This document shows positions 1 to 10,494 of a stretch of 41,360 nucleotides of DNA, piece after piece. A model generated the notes under the pieces. That model did not search any database. It saw nothing but the letters and a program-made list of their open reading frames with translations, and was not told where the DNA came from. Both the position numbers and the translations under genes were made by a program. Location of the stretch: positions 1 through 41,360 of the forward strand of contig JAGWTE010000002.1 in the NCBI GenBank assembly GCA_028869095.1. The letters run 5' to 3'. The stretch's first letter is position 1. The number at the start of each line of letters is the position of its first letter. This stretch comes from Burkholderiales bacterium. GTDB lineage: Bacteria > Pseudomonadota > Gammaproteobacteria > Burkholderiales > Burkholderiaceae_C.

Positions 1-1407
<1,407 letters not shown>

Positions 1408-1421
1408 TTCTTGATCCCATC

Positions 1422-1457
1422 AGGCCGGTGCATCGGTTCAACATGCATCGGCCTTTT
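1422..1457 (+). terminator. Rho-independent terminator between argG and ppnP
   Basis: AGGCCGGTGCAT - CGGTTCAAC - ATGCATCGGCCT hairpin (12 bp, one G.U) followed by TTT. Confidence 0.75.
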
Positions 1458-1477
1458 CATTGTCTGGAGACCTGTTC

Positions 1478-1795
1478 ATGACCACCACCACCCTGGCCGG
1501 CACCGTTGCCACCCAAGCCAATGTCTACTTTGACGGCAAGTGCGTGTCCCATACCGTGACCCTGGCAGACGGCGTTCGCAAGTCTGTTGGCGTGATCCTG
1601 CCTGCTACGCTGACCTTCAACACCGGCGCGCCTGAAATCATGGAAACCGTTGCTGGCAAGGCCACCATCAAGCTGGCCGGCTCTTCCGAATGGAAGACCT
1701 ACGGCGCGGGCGAAAGCTTCAACGTGCCCGGCAATTCGTCGTTCGAGATCAAGGTGGAAGGCGAGCCCTACCACTACATCTGCCACTTCGGCTGA
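1478..1795 (+). CDS. ppnP: Pyrimidine/purine nucleoside phosphorylase (PpnP/YaiE, DUF1255 family)
   Basis: [52 protein letters not shown]...[11 protein letters not shown] at 1478 after GGAGA. Confidence 0.9.
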   Translation: MTTTTLAGTVATQANVYFDGKCVSHTVTLADGVRKSVGVILPATLTFNTGAPEIMETVAGKATIKLAGSSEWKTYGAGESFNVPGNSSFEIKVEGEPYHYICHFG

Positions 1796-1840
1796 TCAAC
1801 CCTGAAAGGGGCGACCCTTGCCGGTTTCCTCGCACCAAAG

Positions 1841-1871
1841 AAAAAGCCGCTCTGACTGAGCGGCTTTTTTG
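1841..1871. terminator. Bidirectional rho-independent terminator
   Basis: Perfect 12-bp hairpin AAAAAGCCGCTC-TGACT-GAGCGGCTTTTT between convergent ppnP and the 1914..2405 gene. Confidence 0.9.
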
Positions 1872-1913
1872 TGGCCAATCCGATTTGAGGTGGGGCTGAC
1901 GCTAGGGCCTCAA

Positions 1914-2405
1914 TCAGAACTTAGGCTCGGGTGCATCTTCCATGTCGCGGGCGGCGCATTCCATGGCCAGCGTGCCCAGAGACACATCATCAAAGTCCAG
2001 CATCTCGCCATTGAGCTTGCCGCTGTGACGATCAATGGCCATGCGGATGGTGGCCAGGCGCTTCAGATTGGGTTGCCAGATGATCAACTGGCCGCTGACC
2101 CAATCCTGGTACACGACGGTGCCCGGGCGCGGCATCTTGTACAGCATCGTGTAGGAAACCGGGCTGGCCGTGTACTTGAAGCGCTCACCAATGGGCAGCA
2201 CGTTGGACTGCTGAATCAAGGCCGTCGTGTTGTTGTCGCGCATGGCCAAGTCCAGGTTCGCAGGCTTGGTCTGGCCATGAACATTAACCGTGCCGGTGCA
2301 GGTCAGGAACAGGTTGAACTCAGCAGCGCAGGCACCGTTGATCCAGCCTGTCGCCAAAGCCAGCGACAGCCCCACTGCACGCAAGGTTGGGCTGGCCATG
2401 ATCAC
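1914..2405 (-). CDS. Hypothetical secreted protein, coupled to CsgG-like gene
   Basis: Signal peptide-like N-terminus (ASPTLRAVGLSLALATGWINGACAAE); GTG start overlaps the upstream TGA stop (GTGA); alternative ATG at 2399. Confidence 0.7.
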   Translation of the reverse strand: MIMASPTLRAVGLSLALATGWINGACAAEFNLFLTCTGTVNVHGQTKPANLDLAMRDNNTTALIQQSNVLPIGERFKYTASPVSYTMLYKMPRPGTVVYQDWVSGQLIIWQPNLKRLATIRMAIDRHSGKLNGEMLDFDDVSLGTLAMECAARDMEDAPEPKF

Positions 2406-3262
2406 TTCTTCTTGGCCTTGTTGCCGGCCTTGATGTTGGCGTCGACCTCTTTGGACGCATCGGTGTCGCCACCTTGCACGCCCAGTCGGCCGCCAGTACC
2501 CAGACCGCCCTTGACGGTTTGGGCCTTGTAGTTGCGCACGGCCTTGACCATCTGGTTGTACGAGTCAGCAAACGCAGCCACGACCACCTTGCCTTGCGGC
2601 GTTTGGGAATAGCCGCCGCCACCGCCAAAGGCGCCACCACCAAAGGCCGCACCCAGCATGCCGAAGTCAAAGTTCTTGGCCGTGCCCTCGGCTGCGGCGA
2701 TCTGTACGCCCGAGCGGTTGTCGATCAGCAGCAAGGTGGTCGAGGCCTCATTGCGGCCCATCGATCCGGCCACGGCACCGAACACGCTGCCCACCAAGCC
2801 GCCACCGAAAGCGCTGCCGCCACCGGTCTTACCCGAGAACTGGATGGCAGGGCTCATGGTGTAGTCAGCGGCTACCAACTGGCCCTTTTGGAAGTTGCTG
2901 CCTGCGCGGCTTTCGTCGTCACGCGCCAGCTCACGTTCACGCATCACGTTGTGCATGCTGCGGCCGCGTTCCACGATCACGAAGCAGTTGCTTTGCTGGA
3001 TCATCAAGCGCAGCACGGGCACGGTCGAGCCCAGTTGATGTTCGCGCAGGTGGTAATACCAAGGAGCAGTGGTGTCTTCTTCAATGGCCAGGGTGCCCAG
3101 CGACTCGGAGCATTTTTCCAGCGAGGTGTTCTCACCTTCGGTGCTGCCACCGCCTGCCGCGCCGCTGACGACGCCTTTGTTGTCGCCCATGGTGGGGGCA
3201 GTGGAGCAACCTGTTGTAGCCAGCAAGCCGGCGAGCAAAGTCAAAGCGAGAGCAGAACGCAT
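2402..3262 (-). CDS. CsgG/HfaB-like lipoprotein
   Basis: Lipobox LLATTGCST; CsgG-like features (FVIVERGRSMHNVMRERELAR, GQLVAADYTMSPAI); Gly-rich glycine-zipper-like segments. Confidence 0.75.
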   Translation of the reverse strand: MRSALALTLLAGLLATTGCSTAPTMGDNKGVVSGAAGGGSTEGENTSLEKCSESLGTLAIEEDTTAPWYYHLREHQLGSTVPVLRLMIQQSNCFVIVERGRSMHNVMRERELARDDESRAGSNFQKGQLVAADYTMSPAIQFSGKTGGGSAFGGGLVGSVFGAVAGSMGRNEASTTLLLIDNRSGVQIAAAEGTAKNFDFGMLGAAFGGGAFGGGGGYSQTPQGKVVVAAFADSYNQMVKAVRNYKAQTVKGGLGTGGRLGVQGGDTDASKEVDANIKAGNKAKKK

Positions 3263-3433
3263 GGAAAACCTCCGAATCTTTTAAACCTGTCCGGAAAGTA
3301 TAGGACGGACCGGCCCACATCCTGCGCATGTCCCTAAGGTGAAGGTTTGTGAAGTTATTTGGCTGCGTCCCCTGTGATCGGCAGGGATTGATAAGCTGCT
3401 GCCGGTTGTACGTTGGCGGCCAGGAGGGGCGTT

Positions 3434-4138
3434 GTGATCCAGTGTTTGCTGGTAGAGGATGACATCGACATCCTGGAGTTGGTGACCCAGTATCTGCAGG
3501 GCTATGGGATGGCTGTGACGGCCGTGTCGTCTGCGCGGCAGATGGAGGCAGCCATGAAGCGGCAGACCTTTGATTTGGTCTTGCTGGACCTGATGCTGCC
3601 CGATGCCAATGGCCTGGAGTTGTGCCGGCAGCTGCGAGCCCGCAGTTTGATGCCGGTGATCATGCTGACGGCCCAGGGGGACCCGGTCAGTCGCGTGGTG
3701 GGCCTGGAAATTGGGGCAGACGACTACATTGGCAAACCCTTTGAGCCACGAGAGTTGGTGGCGCGCATCCATGCGGTCTTGCGCCGACTGTCGCCGGCTC
3801 ATCGCGAAGACAAAACGGGCTCGTCGGTGGTGATGTTCCAAGGCTGGATGTTTGACCGATTGCGCCGCCAGCTCACCTCGCCAGATGGCATCGTGGTGCA
3901 TTTGTCGGCCGCTGAGTTTCGCCTGTTGGCGGTTTTGGTGGACCGCGCGGAAGCGGTGTTGTCGCGTGAACAGCTGATCGAGCTGACCGTGACGCCGGGC
4001 GTCGTGGTCAATGACCGCAGCGTGGATTTGACCGTGTCGCGCTTGCGTCAAAAGCTGCGGGATTCGTCGGGCATGCCGTCCTTGATCCGAACCATCCGGG
4101 GTGAGGGCTACATGCTGGCCGCGAAGGTCTGCGCATGA
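3434..4138 (+). CDS. OmpR-family response regulator
   Basis: Receiver (LLVEDDIDILELV, DLVLLDLMLPDANG, IGKPFEPRELVARI) plus winged helix (VNDRSVDLTVSRLRQKL, IRTIRGEGYML); GTG at 3434 preceded by AGGAGGGG. Confidence 0.9.
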   Translation: MIQCLLVEDDIDILELVTQYLQGYGMAVTAVSSARQMEAAMKRQTFDLVLLDLMLPDANGLELCRQLRARSLMPVIMLTAQGDPVSRVVGLEIGADDYIGKPFEPRELVARIHAVLRRLSPAHREDKTGSSVVMFQGWMFDRLRRQLTSPDGIVVHLSAAEFRLLAVLVDRAEAVLSREQLIELTVTPGVVVNDRSVDLTVSRLRQKLRDSSGMPSLIRTIRGEGYMLAAKVCA

Positions 4139-5385
4139 AGCGCTGGTGGGTTGATTCGCTGAGCAAACGCCTGTTTTTGTTGCTGTGGCTGACGCTGGTG
4201 GGCAGCCATTGGCTTGGCTTTTGGCTCGCGCACCCATCGCATCCGGCTGGGCCAGAGGGCTTTCAGCCGCCGTCGCGGGACATGCCATCGTCGGCGGTGT
4301 TCCCCCCGGCGATGCCTCCGGGGCTGCTGCCGATGGAGCCGGGGGGGCAGCCCGGCGGACCAGGCGAGCAAGTTGGACTAGGACCTGATTCGCAAAGGGC
4401 TCACTCGGAGTATGGGCCGCCTCCGCATCCGTCCATGTGGTTGGACTATGTGGTGCGCATCGGGGTGATGGGGGTGGCTGCCTGGTTGGGGGCGTTGTGG
4501 TTGACAAGGCCCATGCGTCAACTGGCCCAAGCGGCTCAAAGTTTGGGGCAATCGATCGGCAGTGGGCATGCCGGTGGACATGCCGGTGGGCACCGCATCG
4601 GGCCCCCTCTGACGCCCGGCGTTCATGCGTCCACGGCCTCCAATCCCATCGATCACCTTGACGACACGCAAGGCCCGGTGGAGGTGCGCCAGATGGCGCA
4701 CAGCTTCAACGAGATGGCCCGCCGCTTGCGCAGCCAGTTTGACGAGCGCAGCCTGTTGATGGGGGCGGTGTCGCACGATCTGCGCACGCCTTTGACCCGT
4801 CTGCGCATGCGGTTGGAACGCTTGCGTCCTGATCCCGTGGTTGAGCGCTGTGTGCAAGACATTCAGGACATCAACGCCCTGATCGAGGCCGTGCTCGATG
4901 CCCTCAATGAGGAGCGAAACCAAGAGTCTGCGGTGCCTGTGGATTTGCTGGCCATGGTTCAGGCCTTGTCGGACGATCTGGCCGAAGAGGGGCAAGCCGT
5001 CAGTGCGCAAGGAGATCAGGTCACCGCCCGTGTCCAGCCTGTGGCTTTGAAGCGGGTGTTGAACAACCTGATCAGCAACGCCATTCGTTACGGGCATTCC
5101 GCTTTGGTGACCGTGTCAAATGGGCGTGGGCAGGTCATCATCACCGTCGATGACCACGGGCCGGGCATCCCTCAGGCCATGCTCGAAGACGTGTTCAAAC
5201 CCTTTGTGCGCCTGGATGCCTCGCGCCACCGCGATCTCGGCGGCGTGGGCTTGGGTCTCTACATCGCCCGCGAATTGACGCTGCGCCAAGGCGGCACCTT
5301 GACCTTGTCCAACCGAACAGAAGGGGGCTTGCGCGCCACCCTGACCTTGCCCAAGGCGTCATCACCCTCAGGCTGGCGAGGCTAG
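4135..5385 (+). CDS. Sensor histidine kinase (HAMP, HisKA, HATPase)
   Basis: ATGA overlap with regulator; two TM segments, H-box AVSHDLRTPLTRLRMRLERL, N-box NNLISNAIRYG, G-boxes DDHGPGIP and GVGLGLYIARE. Confidence 0.92.
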   Translation: MKRWWVDSLSKRLFLLLWLTLVGSHWLGFWLAHPSHPAGPEGFQPPSRDMPSSAVFPPAMPPGLLPMEPGGQPGGPGEQVGLGPDSQRAHSEYGPPPHPSMWLDYVVRIGVMGVAAWLGALWLTRPMRQLAQAAQSLGQSIGSGHAGGHAGGHRIGPPLTPGVHASTASNPIDHLDDTQGPVEVRQMAHSFNEMARRLRSQFDERSLLMGAVSHDLRTPLTRLRMRLERLRPDPVVERCVQDIQDINALIEAVLDALNEERNQESAVPVDLLAMVQALSDDLAEEGQAVSAQGDQVTARVQPVALKRVLNNLISNAIRYGHSALVTVSNGRGQVIITVDDHGPGIPQAMLEDVFKPFVRLDASRHRDLGGVGLGLYIARELTLRQGGTLTLSNRTEGGLRATLTLPKASSPSGWRG

Positions 5386-6410
5386 ACCACCACGGGCTCG
5401 GGCTCCAAGCGGATGCCAAAACGCCCGTAGACGCTTTCTTGAATCGCCCGCGCCAGCGTGACCACCTCGGCGCCACTGGCTCCACCGTGGTTGACCAGCA
5501 CCAGTGCCTGCTTGTCGTAAACCCCGGCGCGGCCGATGGACTTGCCCTTCCAACCACAGGCGTCGATCATCCAGCCGGCGGCCAGTTTGAAGCTGCCATC
5601 GGGCAGGGCGTAGTGCACGATCTCAGGGTCACGGCCGATGATGTCGCGGCATTGTTCGGCCGTCACCACCGGGTTCTTGAAGAAGCTGCCGGCATTGCCA
5701 ATGGTGGCGGGGTCAGGCAACTTGGCGCGGCGGATCTCGCAGATCCAATTGAAGATCTGGCGCGCATCGGGCTGGGTGATGCCCGTCTCGGCCATCTTGC
5801 GCTCCAGCTCCATGTAGCCTGTCACCGGCTGCCAAGGACGAGGCAGGCGCAGCCGCACCTTGGTGATCACGGTTTTGCCGGCGAGCAGCTGTTTGAACAC
5901 ACTGTCGCGGTAGCCAAAGCGGCACTGATCGGCGGCCAAGGTCACCATGCGGCCGGTGATCATGTCCACGCCGTCCAATGAATCCAGGCGGTCTTTCAAT
6001 TCGACGCCATAGGCGCCAATGTTCTGCACCGGTGCGGCGCCCACCGTGCCGGGGATCAGGGCCATGTTCTCCAGCCCGGGCAGGCCTTGGTCCAGGCACC
6101 AGGCCACCGTGTCGTGCCAGGACTCGCCCGCGCCCACTTCCACAATCCAGGCGTCGTCGCGGGTTTCGATCAACTCGCGGCCCTTGATTTCGACCTTGAT
6201 CACGCAGGCTTGGACGTCCTGGGTCAGGACCAGGTTGGAGCCGCCGCCCAAAATGAACTTGGGCGCACGGCCCAATTCGGGGTGGTTGACGACCTGGCGC
6301 ACCTGGGCCTCCGTTTGAACTCGGACCAGAGTTTGGGCCGCCGCCGACAGGCCAAAAGTGTTGTATGCGCGAAGGTTTGCGCCCCGCGCGACGTCAAGGG
6401 GTTGGTGCAT
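5382..6410 (-). CDS. murB: UDP-N-acetylmuramate dehydrogenase
   Basis: [83 protein letters not shown] at 6410. Confidence 0.95.
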   Translation of the reverse strand: MHQPLDVARGANLRAYNTFGLSAAAQTLVRVQTEAQVRQVVNHPELGRAPKFILGGGSNLVLTQDVQACVIKVEIKGRELIETRDDAWIVEVGAGESWHDTVAWCLDQGLPGLENMALIPGTVGAAPVQNIGAYGVELKDRLDSLDGVDMITGRMVTLAADQCRFGYRDSVFKQLLAGKTVITKVRLRLPRPWQPVTGYMELERKMAETGITQPDARQIFNWICEIRRAKLPDPATIGNAGSFFKNPVVTAEQCRDIIGRDPEIVHYALPDGSFKLAAGWMIDACGWKGKSIGRAGVYDKQALVLVNHGGASGAEVVTLARAIQESVYGRFGIRLEPEPVVV

Positions 6411-6443
6411 GGCAGAATTTTCGCAGACACAAAGGAGAATTTC

Positions 6444-6935
6444 ATGCCTACTTTTGACGCCGTTCTGGATCCCAACCTGGTCGAGGTGCGCAATGCCGTC
6501 GACCAAACCAGCAAAGAAATCGGCACCCGCTTCGATTTCAAGGGCACCAGTGCCGCCATCGAATTCAAGGAAAAAGAGAAGCAAATCATCATCTTGGGTG
6601 ACAGCGACTTCCAGCTTGACCAGGTGCGCGACATCCTGACCAACAAGCTCACCAAGCGCAGCGTGGACGCCCGCTTCCTGGACATTGGCAAGGTCGAAAA
6701 AATCGGCGGCGACAAGGTCAAGCAGACCATCACCATCAAAGCCGGCATCGAATCTGAGCTGTCCAAGAAGATCCAGAAGGTGATCAAGGACAGCAAGATC
6801 AAGGTCACCGCCAGCATCCAGGGCGACACCGTGCGCGTGCAAGGCAACAAGCGCGACGACCTGCAGGCCACCATGGCGCTGCTCAAAAAAGAAATCACGG
6901 AAGCACCCCTGTCGTTCAACAATTTCCGCGATTGA
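6444..6935 (+). CDS. yajQ: YajQ family (DUF520) nucleotide/c-di-GMP-binding protein
   Basis: [45 protein letters not shown]. Confidence 0.93.
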   Translation: MPTFDAVLDPNLVEVRNAVDQTSKEIGTRFDFKGTSAAIEFKEKEKQIIILGDSDFQLDQVRDILTNKLTKRSVDARFLDIGKVEKIGGDKVKQTITIKAGIESELSKKIQKVIKDSKIKVTASIQGDTVRVQGNKRDDLQATMALLKKEITEAPLSFNNFRD

Positions 6936-6964
6936 GTGCCACCACAGGCGCTACGCTGGCAGCC

Positions 6965-7618
6965 ATGACTCCTCAACGTTTCACCTTCGTGGCGGCCGCT
7001 GTTCTGGCTTGGGCCAGTTTTTCTTGCCAGGCCCAAAGCGTGGCCATGACCGGCGGCATGGGCAGCAAAGCCCTGTTGGTGGTCAATGGGGGCGCACCCA
7101 AGGCCCTGGCGGCAGGTGACACCTACCAGGGCGTCAAGGTTGTCAGCGTGGCTTCAGACCAGGCCGTGGTCGAGGTGTCTGGCAAGCGCCAGACCGTGCA
7201 GTTGGGCGGGGCGCCGGTCAGCATCGGCGGGGGCTTGGGCGGCGCACAGGGCACGTCCATCATCCTGACGGCCGGCTCGGGAGGTCACTTTGTGACCGCG
7301 GGCTCGGTCAATGGGCGGGCGACCCAATTTTTGGTGGACACGGGGGCGACCTCGGTGGCCATGGGGGCCGATGAGGCCCGTCGTCTGGGCATCGCGTTCG
7401 AACAAGGCCAGCGCATGTACATCAGCACCGCCAACGGCGTGGTGCCGTCCTATCGGGTGAGCCTGACCTCGCTGCGCATTCAGGACGTGGAGGTGTTCAA
7501 TGTGGACGCCACGGTGTCGCCCCAAGGCATGCCCTACATCCTCTTGGGCAACTCGTTCCTGACCCGATTCCAGATGAAGCGCGAGAACGACACCCTGACC
7601 CTGACCAAACGGTTTTGA
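6965..7618 (+). CDS. Secreted retropepsin-like aspartic protease (TIGR02281-type)
   Basis: Signal peptide, then GSVNGRATQFLVDTGATSVAM (DTGA active site) and YILLGNSFLTRFQM. Confidence 0.88.
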   Translation: MTPQRFTFVAAAVLAWASFSCQAQSVAMTGGMGSKALLVVNGGAPKALAAGDTYQGVKVVSVASDQAVVEVSGKRQTVQLGGAPVSIGGGLGGAQGTSIILTAGSGGHFVTAGSVNGRATQFLVDTGATSVAMGADEARRLGIAFEQGQRMYISTANGVVPSYRVSLTSLRIQDVEVFNVDATVSPQGMPYILLGNSFLTRFQMKRENDTLTLTKRF

Positions 7619-7648
7619 CGGACCAGGGGCAACAGATCGACCCCAGAG

Positions 7649-8530
7649 TCAGGCGGCTGTCTCGTAAAGGGTGTTGAAACCCTCTGCCGGGTGCTGCGCC
7701 CGGTAGCTGGCGGCCGACGCCAGCATGCTGAGTTCGACCGGGTCATGGGCGCTCGTCAGTGTCACCTCGTCACCAAACAAGTCTTTGAGCTTGCGCAGCC
7801 GCCGCTGATTGGCCAGCCGCTTGGGGTTGTCCATGGCCAGCATCCATTGCAAAAACCTCAGCCCGACGGGGCAGGTGGGTTCCTGGTCCACCTCACCCCG
7901 GTAGAAGTAGGCGTCGCCGCAATGAAGCAGCCAGCCCTCATCGGTCCGAACGGCCACGCCACAGTGGCCCCGCGTGTGACCCACTAAGGGCACCAGCAGG
8001 ACTTCGTCTTCGGTGTCGGGCAGCGCACGCACGGCCTCCATGCCGAACCACTTGTCGCCTTTCAGATCGTGGCTGACCCAACGCGGGCCGTGGGCCCACT
8101 GGCGCGGCACGTAACGCAGCCGCTCATTCAGCGTGGCGCGTGCCTGGGCGGCTCGCAATTCGGTCGCATAGACATGGACGTGGGCCGCCGGAAAGTCGGC
8201 GATGCCGCCAGCGTGGTCCAAGTCCAGGTGAGTGGGGACGATGTGGCGCACATCGCGCGGGTCAAACCCCAACTCGCGGATCTGGTGCAGGGCCGTCTCG
8301 GACATCTGCAAACGCGGACGGGCCAAGCCATTGAACAGCCCGCCCAAGGTTCCGGGCCGGGCCACGTCGCGGGTGCCCAGGCCTGTGTCGACCAGGATCA
8401 GCCCCTGGCTCCCTTCGATCAACAGACAATGGCAACACAGCCGTGCGGGGGCAGTCCAGCCGCCTTCACCCATGAGCAGGCGGCGTCCCAAAGGACACAT
8501 CGACCCGCAATTCAAATGGTGAACCCGCAT
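7649..8530 (-). CDS. MBL-fold metallohydrolase (lactonase-like motif)
   Basis: VPTHLDLDHAGGI metal-binding motif, VPLVGHTRGHCGVAV, LLHCGDAYF. Confidence 0.85.
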   Translation of the reverse strand: MRVHHLNCGSMCPLGRRLLMGEGGWTAPARLCCHCLLIEGSQGLILVDTGLGTRDVARPGTLGGLFNGLARPRLQMSETALHQIRELGFDPRDVRHIVPTHLDLDHAGGIADFPAAHVHVYATELRAAQARATLNERLRYVPRQWAHGPRWVSHDLKGDKWFGMEAVRALPDTEDEVLLVPLVGHTRGHCGVAVRTDEGWLLHCGDAYFYRGEVDQEPTCPVGLRFLQWMLAMDNPKRLANQRRLRKLKDLFGDEVTLTSAHDPVELSMLASAASYRAQHPAEGFNTLYETAA

Positions 8531-8609
8531 GGACAAACTCCCGGCCGCCACACTGGCTGGCATCATGGCAGGACAATCCTGCTTTTTCCAGCATTTAAGC
8601 AAACCCGAC

Positions 8610-9374
8610 ATGCCGCCACGTCATCGTCTTCCCGCAGGGCACGACACCCTGGATCAGATTTTGTTTTCACAAGGGTTTGGAGCACGACGCGAGTGCGAAG
8701 GCCTGATCCTGTCCGGCCGTGTGTCCATCAACGGCCAGGTCGTGGACGACCCCGATAGCGACTGGGCCACCGAAGGCCTGCGCTTCACGGTTGAGGGGCA
8801 AGAGTGGATCTACCACGCCAAGGCCCTGATCGTGCTGAACAAGCCGTCCGGCTATGAATGTTCGCTCAAGCCAGGCGCCTGGCCAGGGGTGCACAACCTG
8901 CTGCCCTTGCCCTTGCGCCGCCGTGGCCTGCAGCCCGTAGGGCGGCTGGACCAGGACACCACCGGCCTGCTGCTGATGACCGACGACGGCCCCTTGGTGC
9001 ACAAGCTGACCTCGCCCAAGCACCACGTGCCCAAAATCTACGAGGCCACCACCAAGCACCCCATCACCCAGGCGCAGTGCGACAAGCTGCTGGCCGGCGT
9101 GGTGCTGGAAGACGACCCCAAGCCCGTCAAGGCCGAGGGCGCCGAGGTGGCGGGCGAGCACCTGCTGCGCCTGACCCTGACCGAAGGCAAATACCACCAG
9201 GTCAAACGCATGGTGGCCGCCGTCAGCAACCGTGTGGAAGCCCTGCACCGCAGCCAGATCGGTGAGCTGACCTTGCCAGCCGACATGGCCCCCGGCCAAT
9301 GGCGCTGGATTGACGACCCCGCTGTGGTGTTGCCACGGCGGGCCGCTAAACCGGTGGCCGGCAAGCAGGGATAA
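8610..9374 (+). CDS. RsuA-family rRNA pseudouridine synthase
   Basis: S4-like N-terminus (LDQILFSQGFGARRECEGLILSGRVSING), VLNKPSGYECS, GRLDQDTTGLLLMTDDG, EGKYHQVKRM. Confidence 0.9.
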   Translation: MPPRHRLPAGHDTLDQILFSQGFGARRECEGLILSGRVSINGQVVDDPDSDWATEGLRFTVEGQEWIYHAKALIVLNKPSGYECSLKPGAWPGVHNLLPLPLRRRGLQPVGRLDQDTTGLLLMTDDGPLVHKLTSPKHHVPKIYEATTKHPITQAQCDKLLAGVVLEDDPKPVKAEGAEVAGEHLLRLTLTEGKYHQVKRMVAAVSNRVEALHRSQIGELTLPADMAPGQWRWIDDPAVVLPRRAAKPVAGKQG

Positions 9375-9383
9375 TCGGCGACC

Positions 9384-10370
9384 ATGCAAGTTTTTCGAGG
9401 CATCCAACACGCCGCACTGGCGCCCGCCTGTGCCCTGACCATCGGCAATTTTGACGGTGTGCACCGGGGGCATCAGGCCATGCTGGCGCTGTTGCGAAAC
9501 GAAGCCAAGCACCGGGGCGTGCCCTGCACGGTGCTGACCTTCGAGCCGCACCCGCGTGACTACTTTGCCACCCTGATGGGCAAGCCGGGCCTGGCGCCCA
9601 GCCGCATCGCCACCTTGCGCGACAAGTTGTCCGAGCTGGAAAACTGCGGTGTCGACCAAGTGGTGATCCTGCCCTTTGACCATGCCCTGGCCAGCCTCAG
9701 CCCTGAGGACTTTGTCGACCGCATTTTGGTCGATGGCCTGCACGCACGCTATGTCTTGGTGGGCGATGACTTCCGTTTCGGCGCCAAGCGGGCGGGCGAC
9801 TACGCCATGCTCGACGCCCTGGGCAATGCCAAAGGCTTCGATGTGGCCCGCATGCTCAGTTACGAAGTCCATGGCGAGCGGGTGTCGTCCTCCTTGGTGC
9901 GCGATGCCTTGGGCCGGGGTGACATGACGGCGGTGGCGACCATGCTGGGGCGTCCCTACACGGTCAGCGGCCACGTCGTGCATGGTCAAAAACTGGGCCG
10001 CAGCCTGGATTGCCGCACCCTCAATGTGCAATTTGGGCATCCCAAACCCGCCACCATGGGCATCTTTGCCGTGCGCACCCATGGGCTGGCGGACCAGCCT
10101 TTGGAAGGCGTGGCCAGCCTGGGTGTGCGCCCCACCGTGGAAGAGGCCGGACGCGTCCTGTTGGAGGTCCATTGCTTCGACTGGCCCCAAGATCTGGGAT
10201 CTGAAGGGGGCTACGGTAAAATCGTGCGCGTGGAACTGCTGCACAAAATCCGAGATGAAGCCCGTTTTGACGGGCTGGAGGCGTTGCAGGCGGCCATCCA
10301 CAAGGACATCGCCGATGCGCGCGAGTTCTTTGAAGCCCAGGGTCGGCAGACCACCCGCGATCGAATTTGA
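9384..10370 (+). CDS. ribF: Bifunctional riboflavin kinase/FAD synthetase
   Basis: LTIGNFDGVHRGHQAML, YVLVGDDFRFGAKRAGD, SSSLVRDAL, LEVHCFDWPQDL. Confidence 0.95.
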   Translation: MQVFRGIQHAALAPACALTIGNFDGVHRGHQAMLALLRNEAKHRGVPCTVLTFEPHPRDYFATLMGKPGLAPSRIATLRDKLSELENCGVDQVVILPFDHALASLSPEDFVDRILVDGLHARYVLVGDDFRFGAKRAGDYAMLDALGNAKGFDVARMLSYEVHGERVSSSLVRDALGRGDMTAVATMLGRPYTVSGHVVHGQKLGRSLDCRTLNVQFGHPKPATMGIFAVRTHGLADQPLEGVASLGVRPTVEEAGRVLLEVHCFDWPQDLGSEGGYGKIVRVELLHKIRDEARFDGLEALQAAIHKDIADAREFFEAQGRQTTRDRI

Positions 10371-10399
10371 CGATCACCACCCTCGACTGCTGATGCCTG

Positions 10400-10468
10400 G
10401 CCGCGGCCCTTCGGGGAGATGCGGCTCACCTGATACCCGGGATGGCGGTGGTTACTCAAGCCCACCGC
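10400..10468 (+). other. Two-hairpin structured intergenic/leader candidate upstream of ileS
   Basis: GCCGC GG CCC-TTCG-GGG AGAT GCGGC (10400-10425) and GCGGTGG-N10-CCACCGC (10445-10468), without a U-tract. Confidence 0.5.
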
Positions 10469-10494
10469 TGGCCCCTTGCTGAAGAATTTCTGCC

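Noticed and set aside
3281-4507. 408-aa minus-strand ORF antisense to the two-component system
   Set aside because: Low-complexity composition (Ala/Pro/His/Arg/Gln) and complete overlap with well-supported regulator and kinase genes.
6411-6842. N-terminal extension of MurB up to 6842 in the longest ORF
   Set aside because: The extension is antisense to yajQ; the MurB-like sequence begins at the ATG at 6410.
8667-10301. 544-aa minus-strand ORF antisense to rsuA-type gene and ribF
   Set aside because: Translation is His/Gln/Gly/Val-rich with no family features; it mirrors third-position GC bias of two clear genes on the plus strand.
10371-10494. T-box riboswitch upstream of ileS
   Set aside because: No T-box consensus (AGGGTGGNACCGCG-like) or terminator U-tract; only reported as an unassigned structured candidate.
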